Shown one piece after another: positions 46,105-53,934 of a DNA stretch of 64,000 bases; position 1 is the stretch's first letter; each line of letters starts with the position of its first letter. This stretch comes from Mycobacterium parmense. Its GTDB lineage: Bacteria; Actinomycetota; Actinomycetes; Mycobacteriales; Mycobacteriaceae. The notes below the pieces were generated by a model that worked only from the letters and a program-made list of their open reading frames with translations, made no database searches and was not told the origin of the DNA. The stretch is taken from contig NZ_AP022614.1 in assembly GCF_010730575.1 (NCBI RefSeq), forward strand, positions 5,766,001 through 5,830,000. The letters are read 5' to 3'. A program made the translations under genes and the position numbers.

Positions 46105-46794
46105 TCAGTGCAGGGTAAGCGTGACCGCTTGACCGAGCACCGCACCCGCCACAGTGTTCGCCAGGTGAGCCGGCAGCGCGACTAACACTACGCGGTCACC
46201 GTCAGCGGCCTGCAGCTTTTGCCTCGGCGACACGAGCACCACCACCGCGTCCGTGGCCGCCACCCTGGTGGTTGCTGTGGCGGCGCTGGGTGATCCCGCC
46301 GTGGTTGCTGCGGGCGCGACCAGCACGTCGACGACGTCGCCGACGCGGATCAGGTCGACCAGGGCGCCGTCGGCCAGATGGAGCGGCACGATGCGCGCAC
46401 CGGCCCCCGCCTTCGACCCGAGTGCAGCCTCCGCCAGCCGGCTGCCGAGCAGTCGGACGTCGGTGAGCACCTCGCCACGCCGCACCGGGCCGGCCGGTGT
46501 CAAACCCGTGACCGCGCCCAGATCCGGCAACGTACCACCGGGAAGTGTTGCGGCCAAACGCTTTTCGATCCGCACGTCGTCGGGCGTCAGCGCGGTGCCC
46601 GGGCTCAGGTCGCGCCCGGCCACCACCACCTCGGCGTAATCCCCGGCCGGATCGGAGCGCACCGCGGCGATGCCCGCCAGCACGACGCAGCCGCCGGCCG
46701 CGACACGACGCGCGAGCACTGTCCGGGTCCAGTCCGGTCGAAGCCGCGCCGACAACCGGCGCAACAAAATCGGGTTCAGCGAGGGTTCGCCCAC
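46105..46794 (-). CDS. SAF-domain membrane-anchored protein (CpaB-like)
   Basis: The 229-residue protein has one hydrophobic segment at about 28-46 (VAAGGCVVLAGIAAV), then a SAF/CpaB-type domain (VVVAGRDLSPGTALTPDDVRIEKRLAA, GPVRRGEVLTDVRLL, DLIRVGDVVDVLVAP). SAF proteins of this kind occur in Flp pilus assembly, but no pilus genes are nearby. It lies 65 bases downstream of the zinc-ribbon chaperone gene and may share its heat-shock promoter. Corresponds to Rv0990c by order. Confidence 0.8.
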   Translation of the reverse strand: MGEPSLNPILLRRLSARLRPDWTRTVLARRVAAGGCVVLAGIAAVRSDPAGDYAEVVVAGRDLSPGTALTPDDVRIEKRLAATLPGGTLPDLGAVTGLTPAGPVRRGEVLTDVRLLGSRLAEAALGSKAGAGARIVPLHLADGALVDLIRVGDVVDVLVAPAATTAGSPSAATATTRVAATDAVVVLVSPRQKLQAADGDRVVLVALPAHLANTVAGAVLGQAVTLTLH

Positions 46795-46859
46795 GCCGCA
46801 ACGGTAAGCGCCCCGCCGGTGGCGATCCGCCGATCGAACGGGGCGCTGTGGATAACCGG

Positions 46860-47213
46860 CTAACTCGTCGCGGCCGCGGCCGACGGCGTGGAACTGCTGG
46901 TGGTGCCGCTGTTGCTGCTCGACTTCTCGCCTGAGCCGGACTTCTCACCCGAGCCGGATTTCTCACCGGATCCCGAGCCCGACCCCGACTGGCCGGTTGA
47001 CGATCCGTTGGTGGAACCCGCCGGCTTCTTGCCGGACTCCCGGCTGTCGGTGCGGTAGAAGCCACTGCCCTTGAACACGACGCCGACGGAGTTGAAGCGT
47101 TTGCGCAGCCGTCCGGAGCAACGGTCGCAGGTCGTCAGCGCATCGTCGGTGAACGCCTGGACGGCGTCGAAGCGGTTGTCGCACTCGGTGCACTGGTAGC
47201 TGTAGGTCGGCAC
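46860..47213 (-). CDS. FmdB-type zinc-ribbon chaperone (Rv0991c/Ruc-like)
   Basis: The 117-residue protein begins MPTYSYQCTECDNRFDAVQAF and has a four-Cys zinc ribbon (C8-x2-C11, C29-x2-C32), then a disordered Ser/Gly-rich tail with three GSGEKS units. Rv0991c of this family has been described as a redox-controlled chaperone (Ruc) that unfolds its ribbon on oxidation and works with DnaK. A CIRCE element upstream shows heat-shock (HrcA) control. Start ATG 47213. Confidence 0.87.
   Translation of the reverse strand: MPTYSYQCTECDNRFDAVQAFTDDALTTCDRCSGRLRKRFNSVGVVFKGSGFYRTDSRESGKKPAGSTNGSSTGQSGSGSGSGEKSGSGEKSGSGEKSSSNSGTTSSSTPSAAAATS
46921..46974 (-). repeat. 18-bp coding tandem repeat in the Ruc-like tail
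   Basis: Three 18-base units (46921-46938, 46939-46956, 46957-46974) encode G-S-G-E-K-S steps in the disordered tail of the zinc-ribbon protein. The third unit has diverged. Confidence 0.8.
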
Positions 47214-47240
47214 AAAAACCTCCGGAAGATTCAGACCTCG

Positions 47241-47267
47241 TTAGCACTCTATCGTCTCAAGTGCTAA
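47241..47267. promoter_or_regulatory. CIRCE element (HrcA operator)
   Basis: TTAGCACTC, a nine-base spacer and AAGTGCTAA match the CIRCE inverted repeat with a single change in the right arm (consensus GAGTGCTAA). It lies 27 bases upstream of the ATG of the zinc-ribbon chaperone gene. Confidence 0.88.
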
Positions 47268-47286
47268 AACCGCCACGTGACATGTC

Positions 47287-47910
47287 TCATTCCCCGACGT
47301 GTCGGTCGGCAAACAGGCTCATCAGACCACGGCGCGGTGTCAGCGCGTGGGTCATCCGCACGTCATGCGGCTCGGCCGGCACCACGTCGAGCACTTCCTC
47401 GTCACGCACGACCGCGATCAGCAGCGCCCGCGCGTGGCGATCGCCCAGCGAGCGATCGTAAAACCCCTGGCCACGGCCCAGTCGCACGCCCGAGCGATCG
47501 ACCGCCAGCGCCGGCACCAGCACCGCGGCGGCCTCGGCCAGGGCCGACGCGGGTAGCCACGGTTCCGGCGGCTCGAGCAGTCCCCAGCGCCCGCGGATGA
47601 GGGTGCCCGGCCGGTATTCGCCCCACCGCAGCGGCAGCGCGGTGCCGTCGTCGGCTGCGCGCGCAACCGGGAGCAACACCCGCCCCGCCCGCTCGAGCAA
47701 CAGGTCCAGCATCCCGGCCGAACCCGGCTCGGTGCCCACGGGCACATAGGCGCACACCGTGGTGCCGCCGGTACCGACCTTTTCGAGGCCGTCCAGCGCT
47801 TCCAGGCGCTCGCGGAGCATCCCGGCCTCGGCGGCGTGGACGTCGTCGGCAACCTCGCGGCGCGCCGCGAGCAGCCGCTCGCGCAGTGCGGCCTTGCTCA
47901 TGGTCGCCAT
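47287..47910 (-). CDS. 5-formyltetrahydrofolate cyclo-ligase
   Basis: The 207-residue enzyme converts 5-formyl-THF to 5,10-methenyl-THF using ATP. It shows the family's N-terminal K-x-x-L-R-x-R helix, VCAYVPVGTEP, and the signature GVRLGRGQGFYDRSL (ATP/Mg site). It corresponds to Rv0992c. ATG 47901 (M-S-K-A-A-L) is a likely alternative start. It faces away from galU. Confidence 0.92.
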   Translation of the reverse strand: MATMSKAALRERLLAARREVADDVHAAEAGMLRERLEALDGLEKVGTGGTTVCAYVPVGTEPGSAGMLDLLLERAGRVLLPVARAADDGTALPLRWGEYRPGTLIRGRWGLLEPPEPWLPASALAEAAAVLVPALAVDRSGVRLGRGQGFYDRSLGDRHARALLIAVVRDEEVLDVVPAEPHDVRMTHALTPRRGLMSLFADRHVGE

Positions 47911-47985
47911 CCCTCAACCATGGCAGCCGAGGGTTTGCCACCGCCACATCGAGTCGCCCGCGGCGCGCGGGATATCGTGGGAACG

Positions 47986-48909
47986 ATGTCATGCCCAAAG
48001 GCCGTGGTTCCCCGCACGGCCATCGTCCCGGCCGCCGGTCTCGGCACCCGCTTCCTGCCCGCGACCAAGACCGTGCCCAAGGAGCTGCTGCCGGTCGTGG
48101 ACACGCCCGGCATCGAGCTGGTGGCCGCCGAGGCCGCCGAGGCGGGCGCCGAGCGCCTGGTGATCGTCACCTCGGAGGGCAAGGACGGGGTCGTCGCGCA
48201 TTTCGTCGAGGACCTGGTGCTGGAGAGCACGCTCGAAGAGCGGGGTAAGACGGCGATGCTCGACAAGGTGCGCCGGGCGTCCCAGCTGATCAAGGTCGAG
48301 TCGGTGGTGCAGACCGAACCGCTGGGTCTCGGCCACGCGATCGGCTGTGTCGAGCCGACGCTGTCGGCCGACGAGGACTCGGTCGCGGTGCTGCTTCCCG
48401 ATGACTTGGTGCTGCCGACCGGCGTCCTGAAGCAGATGTCGCAGGTGCGCAACCACTACGGCGGCTCGGTGTTGTGCGCCATCGAGGTGACCCCGGAGGA
48501 GATCAGCGCCTACGGCGTCTTCGACGTGGATCCGGCCGCCGGCGGTGACAACCCGGACGTGCTGCAGGTCAACGGCATGGTCGAGAAGCCGAAGGCCGAG
48601 GACGCCCCGTCGCTGTACGCCGCCGCGGGCCGTTACGTGCTCGACCGCGCCGTCTTCGACGCGTTGCGCCGCATCGAGCGGGGGACCGGCGGCGAGGTCC
48701 AACTCACCGACGCAATCGCGCTGCTGATTTCGGAGGGCCACCCCGTCCACGTCGTCGTGCACCGCGGATCCCGACACGACTTGGGAAATCCTGGCGGCTA
48801 CCTCAAGGCTGCGGTTGACTTTGCATTGGATCGTGACGACTACGGCCCGGATTTGCGGCGGTGGTTGGTGGCGCGATTGGGCCTGAGCGGGCAAGAACCC
48901 GGGCGCTGA
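47986..48909 (+). CDS. galU: UTP-glucose-1-phosphate uridylyltransferase
   Basis: The 307-residue nucleotidyltransferase makes UDP-glucose for cell-wall glycans and trehalose. It has IVPAAGLGTRFLPATKTVPKELLPVVDTP (UTP-binding loop), VLLPDDLVL, VNGMVEKPKAEDAPSL and a Rossmann-like nucleotide fold. ATG 47986 gives one residue more than Rv0993 as I recall it. It is 41 bases upstream of the MoeA/Glp gene. Confidence 0.95.
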   Translation: MSCPKAVVPRTAIVPAAGLGTRFLPATKTVPKELLPVVDTPGIELVAAEAAEAGAERLVIVTSEGKDGVVAHFVEDLVLESTLEERGKTAMLDKVRRASQLIKVESVVQTEPLGLGHAIGCVEPTLSADEDSVAVLLPDDLVLPTGVLKQMSQVRNHYGGSVLCAIEVTPEEISAYGVFDVDPAAGGDNPDVLQVNGMVEKPKAEDAPSLYAAAGRYVLDRAVFDALRRIERGTGGEVQLTDAIALLISEGHPVHVVVHRGSRHDLGNPGGYLKAAVDFALDRDDYGPDLRRWLVARLGLSGQEPGR

Positions 48910-48950
48910 CGCCGGGGCCCGCAGGGCAGGTGAGGGCAGGAAGGCGCGCT

Positions 48951-50243
48951 GTGCGTTCTGTGGAGGAGCAGCAGGCTCGGATCACGGCCGCGGCGGTGGC
49001 TCCGCGGCCGATACGTGTAGCCATCGCCGAGGCGCAGGGACTGATGTGCGCCGAAGAAGTGGTGACCGAGCGGCCGATGCCCGGCTTCGACCAGGCCGCG
49101 ATCGACGGCTACGCGGTACGCAGCGTCGACGTGCTCGGCGTCGGCGAGGTGGGCGTCGATGCCCTCGACGGACCCCCCGACGAGTCCGCCGACGATGAAC
49201 ACGTGCGCGACGGGCTCGTGCTGCCGGTGATGGGGACGATCGAAGCCGGGGCCCGCACCCCGAGCCGCCTGCAGCCCCGGCAAGCCGTCCGGGTGCAGAC
49301 CGGGGCGCCGCTGCCGACGCTGGCCGACGCGGTCCTGCCGATGCGGTGGACGGACGGCGGGACGTCGAAGGTGCGGGTGCTGCGCGGCGCGCCGTCGGGC
49401 GCCTACGTGCGGCGCGCCGGGGACGACGTCCAGCCCGGAGACGTCGCGGTGCGTGCCGGCACGGTCATCGGGGCGGCCCAGGTGGGGCTGTTGGCGGCCG
49501 TGGGCCGCGAACGGGTGTTGGTGCACCCGCGCCCGCGGCTGTCGGTGATGGCCGTCGGCGGCGAACTCGTCGACATCTCCCGCACGCCGGGAAACGGGCA
49601 GGTATACGACGTCAACACTTATGCCCTGGCTGCGGCGGGCCGCGACGCCGGCGCGGAGGTCAACCGGGTCGGCATCGTCAGCAGCGACCCCAAGGAGCTT
49701 CGCGACGTCGTCGAAAGCCAGATCAATCGCGCCGAGGTTGTGGTGATCGCCGGCGGCGTCGGCGGTGTCGCGGCCGAGCGGGTGCGGGCGGTGTTGTCCG
49801 AGCTGGGCGACATGGAGGTGGTCCGGGTCGGCATGCATCCGGGGTCGGTGCAGGGTTTCGGCCAACTGGGCCGCGAGGGCGTCCCGACCTTCCTGCTGCC
49901 GGCCAACCCGGTCAGCGCACTGGTGGTTTTCGAGGTGATGGTCCGGCCGCTGATCCGGCTGTCGCTGGGCAAGCGTCAGCCGATGCGCCGGGTCGTCCAG
50001 GCTCGCACGCTGTCGCCGATCACCTCGGTCGCCGGGCGCAAGGGCTACCTGCGCGGCCAGCTGATGCGCGACCAGGACAGCGGCGAGTACCTGGTGCAGG
50101 CCCTCGGCGGGGCCCCCGGGGCGTCGTCGCACCTGTTGGCCACCCTCGCCGAGGCGAACTGCCTGGTCGTGGTGCCCAGCGGCGCCGAGCAGATCCGCAC
50201 CGGTGAAGTCGTCGACGTCGCCTTCCTGGCCCAGCGCGGCTAG
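48951..50243 (+). CDS. moeA1: MoeA/gephyrin-like protein (probable division factor Glp)
   Basis: The 430-residue protein has the MoeA layout: domain I/II with PGFDQAAIDGYAV, the VQTGAPLP loop, a MoCF-type domain III with LSVMAVGGELVD and GNGQVYDVNTYAL, and a C-terminal domain IV. The cofactor-chemistry motifs are altered: the usual S-G-G-V-S-x-G-D loop reads A-G-G-V-G-G-V-A, the PGKP motif reads PGSV, and LPGNP reads LPANP. In Corynebacterium the equivalent gene encodes Glp, a gephyrin-like SepF/FtsZ partner with a membrane receptor encoded just downstream. The same order (this gene, rimJ, membrane protein) occurs here. GTG 48951 start. It matches Rv0994. Confidence 0.82.
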   Translation: MRSVEEQQARITAAAVAPRPIRVAIAEAQGLMCAEEVVTERPMPGFDQAAIDGYAVRSVDVLGVGEVGVDALDGPPDESADDEHVRDGLVLPVMGTIEAGARTPSRLQPRQAVRVQTGAPLPTLADAVLPMRWTDGGTSKVRVLRGAPSGAYVRRAGDDVQPGDVAVRAGTVIGAAQVGLLAAVGRERVLVHPRPRLSVMAVGGELVDISRTPGNGQVYDVNTYALAAAGRDAGAEVNRVGIVSSDPKELRDVVESQINRAEVVVIAGGVGGVAAERVRAVLSELGDMEVVRVGMHPGSVQGFGQLGREGVPTFLLPANPVSALVVFEVMVRPLIRLSLGKRQPMRRVVQARTLSPITSVAGRKGYLRGQLMRDQDSGEYLVQALGGAPGASSHLLATLAEANCLVVVPSGAEQIRTGEVVDVAFLAQRG

Positions 50244-50257
50244 GCCCGCGACCGCTC

Positions 50258-50917
50258 ATGCTCGTGAACCTGCTGCGTTCGAATTCGCGTCACCCGGGCT
50301 GGCCGCTGGACGTCGGCCCGCTGCGCGTACCGGCGGGGGTGGTCCGGCTGCGCGCGGTGCGCATGCGCGACGGCGCCCAGTGGAGCCGAATCCGGCTGGC
50401 CGACCGCGCGCACCTGGAACCGTGGGAGCCCAGCGCCGAGGGGGACTGGACCGCCCGGCACGCCGTCGCGGCGTGGCCGGCGTTGTGTTCGGGTCTGCGT
50501 TCGGAAGCGCGCAACGGTCGGATGCTGCCCTACGTGATCGAGCTCGACGGGCGGTTCTGCGGCCAGCTGACCATCGGCAACGTCACGCACGGGGCGTTGC
50601 GGTCGGCGTGGATCGGATACTGGGTGTCACGCTCGGCGACCGGGGGCGGGGTGGCCACCGCGGCGTTGGCGCTCGGCCTGGACCACTGCTTCGGGCCGGT
50701 GACGCTGCATCGCGTCGAGGCCACCGTGCGACCCGAGAACGCGGCGAGCCGGGCCGTGTTGGCAAAGGTCGGGTTCCGCCAGGAGGGCCTGCTGCGGCGC
50801 TATCTCGAGGTGGACCGGGCCTGGCGGGACCACTTGCTGATGGCCATCACCGCCGAAGAGGTCGACGGATCGGTCGCGGCCGGCCTGGTCCGGGCCGGGC
50901 ACGCGAGCTGGGCCTGA
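50258..50917 (+). CDS. rimJ: GNAT N-acetyltransferase, RimJ family
   Basis: The 219-residue GNAT protein has the acetyl-CoA loop segment WVSRSATGGGVATAAL and the terminal motif VTLHRVEATVRPENAASRAVLAKVGFRQEGLLRRYLEVDRAWRDHLLMAI, typical of ribosomal-protein alanine acetyltransferases. Target is not predictable from sequence. It starts 15 bases after the MoeA-like gene. It corresponds to Rv0995. Confidence 0.9.
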   Translation: MLVNLLRSNSRHPGWPLDVGPLRVPAGVVRLRAVRMRDGAQWSRIRLADRAHLEPWEPSAEGDWTARHAVAAWPALCSGLRSEARNGRMLPYVIELDGRFCGQLTIGNVTHGALRSAWIGYWVSRSATGGGVATAALALGLDHCFGPVTLHRVEATVRPENAASRAVLAKVGFRQEGLLRRYLEVDRAWRDHLLMAITAEEVDGSVAAGLVRAGHASWA

Positions 50918-51021
50918 CCCCCGGGGCCCGACACCCGGGAGTCTGATTGCCGACATGCCGCCACACGGCACCGGCATGTGGCTGTCGCGACACGAGTGAC
51001 TTGTGGTGCTTGTGAGAGCGA

Positions 51022-51039
51022 AATTACAGGTGTGTAATT
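51022..51039. promoter_or_regulatory. Perfect inverted repeat upstream of the Glp-receptor gene
   Basis: AATTACA and TGTAATT flank a four-base spacer GGTG, an AT-rich island in high-GC DNA 73 bases before ATG 51113. It may be a regulator site and includes promoter-like TGTGTAAT. It shows that the membrane protein gene has its own promoter. Confidence 0.45.
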
Positions 51040-51112
51040 GTGCTGGTCACGTGATCCGGCAGCGCAGGCCATCGTCGCGCCTGGCGGGGATCCGGACCAG
51101 AAGGAGCAGGTC

Positions 51113-52159
51113 ATGCCAAGCATCCCGCAATCACTGTTGTGGATCTCGCTTGTGGTGCTGTGGCTGTTCGTTCTTGTGCCGATGCTCATCAGCAAACGCG
51201 ATGCCGTGCGGCGCACCAGCGACGTGGCCCTGGCGACCAGGGTCCTCAACAGCGGCGGCAATTCCCGCCTCATCAAACGCACCGGCCCGGCGGCGGGTCA
51301 CCGCAGCGACCCGGGCTGGCAGGCACCCGAGGACACCGCCGAGGAGGACGAGCCGGAGCTCGACCGTGACGAGGGCCAGGTCAGCGCCGGCTACGAGGCG
51401 GACCGCGACGACGACGAAGACGCGGACCGCCAGGACACCGAGGACTTGCCGCGGTTGCGCGCCGTCGTCGACAAGGTCGACGCCCCCGAGGAGATCGGGC
51501 CCGACTACCTCGACGTGGACGTGGTCGAAGACTCCAAGGCGCTTCCGGTGGGAGCCGCCGCCGAGGCCACCGGGCCCGTACAGGTTGACCGCCACGATCC
51601 CGCCGCCGCCGACTTCGACGGCTACGAGTATGTCGAGGACTCCTCCGGTCTGGAACCCGAAGACGACGAGCAGGAGTCCGACGACGCGCCTTTCGCGGCG
51701 CCGGCGCCGCGGGCCGCCTCACGGCGACACCGGTTCGACGCCCAGACCGCGGCCGCGGTCAGCGCCCGCAAGTACGTCTTCCGCAAGCGGATGCTGATGG
51801 CGATGGCGGTCGTGCTCGTCGGCTCCGCCACGGCGGCGTTCGAGGTGACCCCGAGCGCGTGGTGGGTGTGCGGCACCGCCACCGCCGTGACGATGCTGTA
51901 CCTCGCCTACCTGAGGCGCCAGACCCGCATCGAAGAGAAGGTCCGCCGCCGTCGGATGCAGCGGATGGCGCGTGCGCGGCTCGGCGTGGAGAACGCTCAC
52001 GACCGCGACTACGACGTGGTCCCGTCGCGGCTTCGGCGCCCCGGCGCGGTGGTGCTCGAGATCGACGACGAGGACCCCGTCTTCGAGCACCTCGACTACT
52101 TCGTGCCGGCGCGCAACTACGGTTGGCCCCGCGACTTGCCGCGCGCCGTCGGCCAGTAG
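51113..52159 (+). CDS. Membrane protein, probable Glp receptor (GLPR/SepX-like)
   Basis: The 348-residue protein starts MPSIPQSLLWISLVVLWLFVLVPMLI (one membrane helix), continues with an acidic, disordered cytoplasmic stretch of about 180 residues, then two closely spaced hydrophobic helices near 225-265, a basic RRRR segment and a C-terminal domain ending DEDPVFEHLDYFVPARNYGWPRDLPRAVGQ. It corresponds to Rv0996. Position downstream of a MoeA-like gene and rimJ matches the receptor of Glp in Corynebacterium and the SepX division proteins of Streptomyces as I recall them. Function here is by context. Start ATG has an AAGGAGCAGG site. Confidence 0.78.
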   Translation: MPSIPQSLLWISLVVLWLFVLVPMLISKRDAVRRTSDVALATRVLNSGGNSRLIKRTGPAAGHRSDPGWQAPEDTAEEDEPELDRDEGQVSAGYEADRDDDEDADRQDTEDLPRLRAVVDKVDAPEEIGPDYLDVDVVEDSKALPVGAAAEATGPVQVDRHDPAAADFDGYEYVEDSSGLEPEDDEQESDDAPFAAPAPRAASRRHRFDAQTAAAVSARKYVFRKRMLMAMAVVLVGSATAAFEVTPSAWWVCGTATAVTMLYLAYLRRQTRIEEKVRRRRMQRMARARLGVENAHDRDYDVVPSRLRRPGAVVLEIDDEDPVFEHLDYFVPARNYGWPRDLPRAVGQ

Positions 52160-52209
52160 GGCCGGCGGTTCGGCGGTGGGCGCCGCGACTGGTAGCCTGC
52201 TAGCGGTCA

Positions 52210-52285
52210 GGGGCTATGGCGCAGTTGGTAGCGCGACTCGTTCGCATCGAGTAGGTCAGGGGTTCGAATCCCCTTAGCTCCACCA
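52210..52285 (+). tRNA. tRNA-Ala (anticodon CGC)
   Basis: The 76-base cloverleaf has a 7-bp acceptor (GGGGCTA/TAGCTCC), a GCGC D-stem with AGTTGGTA loop, an anticodon stem ACTCG/CGAGT with loop TTCGCAT (CGC at 52243-52245), a five-base variable loop, T-stem AGGGG/CCCCT with TTCGAAT loop, and an encoded CCA at 52283-52285. It reads GCG alanine codons. Confidence 0.97.
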
Positions 52286-52855
52286 GGAAAGCGCAGGACA
52301 CGGCGTTTAGCGGTTTTCTGGTCCCCACTGTGGTCAACCTCCGGCGTATCTTGCCCGCATGGCGCTGCTGCCGTTGCCCACCCGCAGAACGGCAGTGTAC
52401 GTCGGTGCTGTTCCGGGTAGAGGCAAGCAGTCGTTGCTCCCGTTCGACGACCATGCCAAAACGGTCCGGTTCAAGGATCTGGTGAACCGAGTCGGCACGA
52501 TCAAGGCTTTCGAGATCGTTGCTGCGACGGAACGCAGCGGAGTGTGGTGTGGGATCGATCAATACGGCGCCTCCTCTGCGAGTAATGCGACGGTAAGCCG
52601 CCGACGAAAACCCACCGATGGCCGCGATCCGTCCCGTCCGCTATCGCTATTCGCAACCGCTTAATCGGTGGCTGCGCACCGCGTTCGGCTGGCAGTGGAG
52701 CAACGACAGGAAACTTGATCGACAATGTGCACAAGGCGCGACCACAGCGGGGTTCCCCGCCGGGAGATCACACCGCGCGACCGGCGCCTCGCGTGGCTAC
52801 GGTTCTCAATTCGCCAGGCGTAACCCGCTGGCTGTTCAGATCGGAGGAGATGAGG
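52286..52855. other. 570-base stretch after tRNA-Ala without a supported gene
   Basis: Base composition is less GC-rich than the core and codon use in the open frames is unlike neighbouring genes. One plus-strand frame (52359-52664) has no recognisable domain or ribosome site. No integrase, repeat of the tRNA 3' end, or hairpin is evident. It should hold the promoter of the SDR gene. Confidence 0.5.
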
Positions 52856-53605
52856 ATGGCTGACTTGACGGGCAAGGTGGCGATCGTGACGGGCGGCGGA
52901 TCGGGTATTGGCGAGGCGGCGGCCGTGGCGATCGCGAGGGCCGGAGCCGCCGTCGTTATCGGGAACCGGGGCGCCGCCGAGGGAGAGCGGGTGGTTCAGG
53001 CCATCCGACGGGGCGGGGGCCGGGCTGTCTTCCAACCGACCGATGTGAGCAGACCTTCCGATGCCAGGGCGTTGGTCGAGCGGACCGTCAGTGAATTTGG
53101 CCGTTTGGACATCGCCCACAACAACGCCGGGACGGAGGGCGAACAGGTCCCCCTACACGAGCAGGACATCGAGGAGGCATCCTCGCTGTTCGACGTGAAT
53201 ATCAAGGGAGTGTTCTACTGCATGAAGTACGAGATCGAGCAAATGCTCAAGACCGGTGGGGGGGCGATCGTGAACACGTCCTCGATCTTCGGATTGAACG
53301 GCTATCCCGGCTGGTCGTTGTACACCGCCACTAAGCATGCCGTCACCGGCATGACCAAAGCGGCGGCCCTGGACTACGCCAAGCAGAACATTCGGGTGAA
53401 TGCGGTTGCGCCCGGACCGGTCGAGACGGCTCTGCTAGTGAAAGGGACAGGCGGCGACCCGCACAGCTATGCCGCTTTCGTACCGATGGGGCGAATAGGG
53501 CAGCCAGACGAGATCGCCGGCGCCGTGGTGTGGCTGTTGTCCGACGAAGCGAGTTACGTCACCGGCCACACGCTGCCCGTTGATGGTGGGGTCTGCGCGC
53601 AGTAA
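52856..53605 (+). CDS. Short-chain dehydrogenase/reductase (FabG-like)
   Basis: The 249-residue SDR has TGGGSGIG, IGNRG, PTDVSR, NNAGTEGE, VNTSSIFG with the catalytic Ser, Y-T-A-T-K, and PGPVETALL. The classical C-terminal SDR tail GHTLPVDGGV is present. The start at 52856 is chosen because GGAGGAG lies eight bases upstream; longer frames extend into sequence with no family support. It is the first gene after tRNA-Ala and has no obvious operon partner. Substrate unknown. Confidence 0.9.
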   Translation: MADLTGKVAIVTGGGSGIGEAAAVAIARAGAAVVIGNRGAAEGERVVQAIRRGGGRAVFQPTDVSRPSDARALVERTVSEFGRLDIAHNNAGTEGEQVPLHEQDIEEASSLFDVNIKGVFYCMKYEIEQMLKTGGGAIVNTSSIFGLNGYPGWSLYTATKHAVTGMTKAAALDYAKQNIRVNAVAPGPVETALLVKGTGGDPHSYAAFVPMGRIGQPDEIAGAVVWLLSDEASYVTGHTLPVDGGVCAQ

Positions 53606-53934
53606 GCGCGTCCCGGCGGCGAGCGGCGTGCAGCACCGGGGGCCTATCGACACCCGTGCGGTCGAAGCGGTTCGTCACCGGAGAGACTGTTCGTCGGCTG
53701 CAGTGCGTCTATGGGCCATGCCCCGATATGACGGGTATGGCCGGCGCTGGGCCTGCGCCAGTCAGCCGGACTGGCATGCCCTTGAGCGCTCTTTGTCTTT
53801 AGGCGCCTGATGGGACGCTGGTTTCAGTTGCCTTACCCCACGATGTCGTGCACGCCGCATGGCGGTGCATCGATTTCGCGCAACACGACGAGTTCGCAGC
53901 GGTGGCGACCACCGGCTCCAACAGCGGGGCGCCG
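53606..53934. other. 329-base stretch with no supported gene
   Basis: Only short, unrelated open frames occur. It separates the SDR from the convergent PE-lipase gene. I see no repeat or terminator with confidence. Confidence 0.45.

Noticed and set aside
52200..52562. Minus-strand open frame of 120 codons ending LRGFEPLTYSMRTSRATN
   Set aside because: This is the well-known false protein read through the reverse strand of a tRNA gene; the tRNA-Ala cloverleaf explains it.
52359..52664. Plus-strand open frame of 101 codons after the tRNA
   Set aside because: No recognisable domain, no good ribosome site and composition unlike real genes here.
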